64,000 bases of DNA, taken from Prevotella sp. P3-122. GTDB lineage: Bacteria; Bacteroidota; Bacteroidia; Bacteroidales; Bacteroidaceae. This document shows positions 60,339 to 64,000 of the stretch, in pieces. The stretch is taken from positions 1 through 64,000 of the forward strand of contig NZ_NPJH01000005.1 in the NCBI RefSeq assembly GCF_002251365.1, in the 5' to 3' direction. The notes under the pieces were generated by a model. It saw nothing but the letters and a program-made list of their open reading frames with translations, ran no database searches and was not told the DNA's origin. The translations under genes were made by a program, and so were the position numbers. Positions within the stretch are counted from its first letter, which is position 1, and each line of letters starts with the position of its first letter.

Positions 60339-62672
60339 ATGATGCATAAGGTTTTACTATCTTTTGTGGTGTCGCTATTCTTTACGTGTGATTCCTGGGC
60401 GCAGGAGTCTCGGCAGCTTTATGCCATGCCGATAACATTCGGAGATTTCCGTGTTATGCCCGACACAACAATCGAGAGTGTTTTCAATATCGGTCTTATC
60501 AATGGCGTGACTAAGCAGAAGGGATTGTCTATAGGAGCCATCTCCAATATAAACAACCGTCTGAGAGGTATCCAGATTAGTGGAATCACCAATATCAGCT
60601 CTGGTGTAGACAGGGGGCTACAGATAGCAGGCGCAGCCAACGTCTCCGCTTCCTACATGCGTGGTTTGCAGATGGCAGCCTATAACTATGCCGACACGCT
60701 CAACGGGTCGCAGATAGGACTCATCAATGTTGCCCAGAGCCATCCACGTGGAGTACAGGTAGGACTTGTCAACTATACCCGCGACACCATAGCACACAAG
60801 ATAGGACTTGTAAATATCAACCCCAAGACGCGCATCGACTATATGGCCTTCGTAGGCACGGGCTCGAAGATTAATGGCGCACTACGTTTCCGAAACCGTT
60901 CCACATATAATATTATAGGTGTGGGAAGCCATTATATGGGTCTTGACTCGAAATTCTCTGGCTCCGTGTTCTACCGCTTGGGACAATATTTCAACGTCAC
61001 GCCCCGTCTGTCTTTGAGTGGCGATATCGGCTATTACCATATAGAGACCTTCCGCGACGAGGCTGACAAGCCAGAGAGACTCTATTCCCTTCAAGCACAT
61101 CTGAATGCCGACTATCAGCTCAACCGCTACCTCGGTCTCTATGGCTCCGTGGGCTATGGCGACACTCGCTATTACGCCCATAACCGACATTATAAGAACG
61201 GGCTTGTAGCACAAATGGGTCTTACGATGAGATACCATAGAAGCGGCTCTGCCCAGCTGCCTGATGTAAAGCGCTTTGACGATGGGGTAGGGGCTACATA
61301 CAGTGATGACGGCACATCCAAGCATCCGTGGATAGCAGCCCTTGAGGCCGCAGGCATCAATGTCTTGGTACATTGCTTCGACCGCTTTGTTCTGAATGAG
61401 GAGTTTGCCGAGGTCAACATGCACACCATACACAAGAATTTCCAGAAGGGCTTTGTGTGGGACAACGATCAGTTCTCCACCAATCTGTTCGCCCATCCTT
61501 ATCATGGCAATCTCTACTACAATGCCGCCCGCAGCAACGGGCTTACCTTCTGGGAGTCTGCCCCGTATGCCCTTGGCGGCTCCCTGATGTGGGAGTTCTG
61601 TGGCGAGATAGAGCCGGCTGCCATCAACGACCTCATGGCCACCACTTTCGGAGGCATCTGCATAGGAGAGATTACCAATCGCGTGAGCAACGTCATTCTT
61701 AACGATCGCACCCGCGGTTTCCGGCGGTTTCTTCGTGAATTTGCCGCTACTGCCGTCAATCCTATGCGTGGTCTCAACCGCATGTGCCGTGGCGATGCCT
61801 GGAGAGTACGGCCAGATGCCGAGCCTTATCATGACTACAGGCGTTTTCCTATTGATTTCTCTGTTACTGCAGGAGCAAGGTATCTTGCAGACGACGGCTC
61901 CATGTTCCGTGGCGAATGGAATCCGTACGTAGGAATATATCTTGAGTATGGCGACCCGTTCAACGAGCGTGAGAACAAGCCATACGACTATTTCTCTGCC
62001 GACGTGAAGATTGGTATGTCGGCCAACCAGCCCCTCATCAACGCCCTTCACCTTATGGGCAGAATATGGAGCGCGCCAGTCTTCTCTGAGCGCAGGCTTG
62101 ATGTGGAGTTCGGCATCTATCAGCATTTCAACTATTACGACTCAAAGCCAGTCAAGGATGGCAGCAGCCAGACACCCTACCGTATATCCGAGGCGGCCTC
62201 GTTCGGTCCTGGTATAATGATGCGTTTCCCACAGACAGGAGCACTCACGCGACTGGAGCAGCGAGTATTCCTTAGTGGTATTCTTCTTGGCGGAACCAAG
62301 AGTGACTACTATAACATTATCGACCGTGACTACAATATGGGCTCTGGCTTCTCGCTAAAGACCAAGACCCATCTGGAGTTCAGAAACTTCGGACGTTTTA
62401 TCCTCAAGTCCGACTACTACCGCATCTTCACATGGAAGGGCTACGAGCACAAGGACCTTGCCAACACAAATCCTCTGTTCCTCAACGCCCAGGGCGACAA
62501 GGGCAATGCCAGTCTGTTGGTCATCAATCCTATATGGGAATTTGATGTCAAAGGCTCTGTGAGCATCAATGCTTCCAGCGGCTACTTCATCCGTGCCACC
62601 CACTATCATAGCCATCCCGATGTCAATGCCAGCACTTTCGAGTTCCGTATCGGGCTGACATGCCATTTGTAG
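60339..62672 (+). CDS. DUF3943 outer-membrane protein with N-terminal repeats
   Basis: A 777-residue exported protein. The signal peptide ends CDSWA with Gln at +1. Residues about 45-165 hold five or six imperfect repeats of about 23 residues with the pattern G-x-Q-I/V-G/A-x-x-N (for example RGIQISGITNIS, RGVQVGLVNYT), as in surface repeat proteins. Residues about 320-520 are the DUF3943 domain (NVLVHCFDRFV, NFQKGFVWDNDQF, HPYHGNLYYNAAR). The remainder is beta-rich, ending in HL. A barrel or surface protein is likely; function is unknown. The ATG was chosen over a TTG three codons earlier. Confidence 0.78.
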   Translation: MMHKVLLSFVVSLFFTCDSWAQESRQLYAMPITFGDFRVMPDTTIESVFNIGLINGVTKQKGLSIGAISNINNRLRGIQISGITNISSGVDRGLQIAGAANVSASYMRGLQMAAYNYADTLNGSQIGLINVAQSHPRGVQVGLVNYTRDTIAHKIGLVNINPKTRIDYMAFVGTGSKINGALRFRNRSTYNIIGVGSHYMGLDSKFSGSVFYRLGQYFNVTPRLSLSGDIGYYHIETFRDEADKPERLYSLQAHLNADYQLNRYLGLYGSVGYGDTRYYAHNRHYKNGLVAQMGLTMRYHRSGSAQLPDVKRFDDGVGATYSDDGTSKHPWIAALEAAGINVLVHCFDRFVLNEEFAEVNMHTIHKNFQKGFVWDNDQFSTNLFAHPYHGNLYYNAARSNGLTFWESAPYALGGSLMWEFCGEIEPAAINDLMATTFGGICIGEITNRVSNVILNDRTRGFRRFLREFAATAVNPMRGLNRMCRGDAWRVRPDAEPYHDYRRFPIDFSVTAGARYLADDGSMFRGEWNPYVGIYLEYGDPFNERENKPYDYFSADVKIGMSANQPLINALHLMGRIWSAPVFSERRLDVEFGIYQHFNYYDSKPVKDGSSQTPYRISEAASFGPGIMMRFPQTGALTRLEQRVFLSGILLGGTKSDYYNIIDRDYNMGSGFSLKTKTHLEFRNFGRFILKSDYYRIFTWKGYEHKDLANTNPLFLNAQGDKGNASLLVINPIWEFDVKGSVSINASSGYFIRATHYHSHPDVNASTFEFRIGLTCHL

Positions 62673-62696
62673 CAGACTGTAGACAGAGATACATTT

Positions 62697-63908
62697 ATGA
62701 ATACCGAAGAATTCATACGCAAGCATCGTGAACAGGATGTCCGAGACCTGGCCTTCGTAGCCTCCCGCTATCCCGAGGTTGATACAGCCTTTGCCCTCGA
62801 CCAGATACGTGGTTGGCAGGTTGCCGTGCGCAAGCTACCGTCTTGGGCTTGTACTGACGGCCTCTTGTACCCTCCGCATCTCTCCATGGAGCAATGCTCG
62901 TCTGAGCAGACCGCAGCCTACAAGTCTGCCTTGGTCGCCAGGTTGTTGTCTGAGGGCACACGCACTGACCAGGAGTCTGTTTTCGTTGATCTTACTGGTG
63001 GTTTTGGTGTAGACTTCTCTTTTCTGGCATCCTCACTTGGCATGCGTTCCGTTTATGTTGAGCGCAACAGGCAGCTGTGCGACCTCGCCACCCATAATCT
63101 TCCTCTGCTTGGACTCCCTGATGCCGAGGTTGTATGTGCCGATTCCGTAGCCTATGCCTCGTCTATGCCTTTCGCGTCAGTTGTATATCTCGACCCTGCC
63201 CGCCGCGACTCCCATGGCTCCCGTACCTATGGCATCGAGGACTGCACCCCTAACCTTCTTGAGCTGCTACCCTTGCTGATGTCAAAAAGCGAGGTGGTGA
63301 TGGTGAAGCTGTCGCCGATGCTCGACTGGCATAGTGCCGTGAAGTCCGTCAATGCCCGCCTAACCTCCGCCTCAGCCTCCGAGGTGCACATCGTATCTGT
63401 TGACAACGAGTGCAAGGAACTCCTTATAGTAGTCACCCACGGCAAGAAGCCTTTCTCTCTTACCTGTACCAATAATGCGCAGGTGTTTACCGTAGCCGAT
63501 GAGAGCCTGGCTTCCGACATTCCCCTCCTTCCGGCAAACAACATCATTCCAGAATATCTTTTCGAGCCAAACGCTTCCATCATGAAGGCAGGATGCTTTG
63601 CGCACCTGTGCCGTCAGTATGGCATCCGTGCCGTAGGTCCCAATTCCCACTTCTTTGCCTCGTCCATGGATCATCCTGATTTCCCAGGCCGCCGCTTCCG
63701 CGTCGTTGCCCAGTCGACCATGAACCGCAAGGAACTGCGAGCCATGCTGGCCGGTCTTGACAAAGCCAACATCACGGTACGCAATTTCCCATTGACAGTA
63801 GCCGAGTTGCGCAAGCGTCTTAAGCTCAAGGATGGTGGCGACACCTATCTGCTTGCCACCACAACATCCTCGTCGGCTCATGTCCTCTTCCGTTGCCAGA
63901 GGCTTTGA
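62697..63908 (+). CDS. THUMP-like domain class I methyltransferase
   Basis: A 403-residue SAM-dependent methyltransferase, 24 bases after the DUF3943 gene. The core (about 85-225) has the motif-I glycine loop DLTGGFGVDFSF, VYVERNRQLCD (acidic end of strand two) and VYLDPARRD, where DPAR fills the D/N-P-P-Y position of nucleic-acid methyltransferases. A helical N-terminus precedes it and a THUMP-like C-terminal domain (about 310-400) suggests RNA binding. An rRNA or tRNA target is likely but unknown. The sequence from 63909 to the window end shows no gene. Confidence 0.87.
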   Translation: MNTEEFIRKHREQDVRDLAFVASRYPEVDTAFALDQIRGWQVAVRKLPSWACTDGLLYPPHLSMEQCSSEQTAAYKSALVARLLSEGTRTDQESVFVDLTGGFGVDFSFLASSLGMRSVYVERNRQLCDLATHNLPLLGLPDAEVVCADSVAYASSMPFASVVYLDPARRDSHGSRTYGIEDCTPNLLELLPLLMSKSEVVMVKLSPMLDWHSAVKSVNARLTSASASEVHIVSVDNECKELLIVVTHGKKPFSLTCTNNAQVFTVADESLASDIPLLPANNIIPEYLFEPNASIMKAGCFAHLCRQYGIRAVGPNSHFFASSMDHPDFPGRRFRVVAQSTMNRKELRAMLAGLDKANITVRNFPLTVAELRKRLKLKDGGDTYLLATTTSSSAHVLFRCQRL

Positions 63909-64000
63909 GTGGTTTTTTATCTTCGCTGAGCCGTCAAGGCATCCAAGAAAACTCAAAAATCCTTATATATCTTGGTGGTTTCGGTTTTATTTCATATCTT

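Noticed and set aside
60882-62126. 414-residue minus-strand frame inside the DUF3943 gene
   Set aside because: Shadow of a highly coding plus strand; no promoter or family signature.

Overview
This window looks like chromosomal DNA of a Bacteroidales bacterium, most likely Prevotella-like. The evidence is a type IX secretion (T9SS) propeller protein (PorZ-like), a secreted protein with a T9SS-type C-terminal tail, a periplasmic glutaminyl cyclase, families typical of this phylum (DUF4294, DUF3943, THUMP-like methyltransferase), a three-subunit SdhC/SdhA/SdhB (FrdCAB) operon, and about twenty TAnnTTTG boxes, the -7 element of Bacteroidetes promoters, just upstream of gene starts. No phage, transposase, CRISPR array, rRNA or tRNA gene was seen. 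I recognise 47 coding genes, most of them housekeeping genes in short operons.

Layout. 1-458: AT-rich gene-free DNA with a cluster of DnaA-box-like 9-mers, a candidate replication origin, then nadA. 1.5-11.4 kb (minus strand): a GtrB-like glycosyltransferase with a membrane partner, PorZ-like protein, rdgB, YitT-family protein, leuS and a LicD-family protein. 11.5-18.4 kb: a PAP2 phosphatase, an HHH outer-membrane protein, DUF4294, glutaminyl cyclase, a fused C26-M19 peptidase and an Lrp/AsnC regulator. 18.4-22.3 kb: a palindromic repeat array, three tandem FKBP prolyl isomerases (cytoplasm, lipoprotein, periplasm) and a sirtuin. 22.4-34.3 kb: an envelope block with two GT4 enzymes, a GT9 enzyme, a sugar kinase-like protein, an LpxL-like acyltransferase, an MsbA-like exporter, an Aur1/PAP2 protein and an epimerase, with miaB and a DUF4143 ATPase among them. 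34.4-49.1 kb: rnr, hemolysin III, mutS, a large secreted protein, lgt, ychF, polA and a polyprenyl diphosphate synthase. 49.2-56.3 kb: deoC, a MazG-like protein, dtd, a 930-base gene-free stretch with a probable small RNA and a second palindromic array, then uvrC, apt and mnmG with two parS sites. 56.6-63.9 kb: sdhCAB, a DUF3943 protein and a THUMP-like methyltransferase.

The genes make several connected sets: lipopolysaccharide assembly (glycosyltransferases, kinase, acyltransferase, flippase); protein export and maturation (Lgt, FKBPs, glutaminyl cyclase, PorZ and a likely T9SS cargo); DNA maintenance (PolA, MutS, UvrC, RdgB, parS, DnaA boxes); and anaerobic fumarate respiration. The main non-genic novelties are two arrays, 33 kb apart, of an exact 22-base unit centred on a 12-base palindrome. 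Both arrays start with the same leader and end with the same variant unit. Coordinates of minus-strand genes are given low to high; several starts were moved downstream of the longest frame where a signal peptide, family alignment or ATGA overlap supported it.
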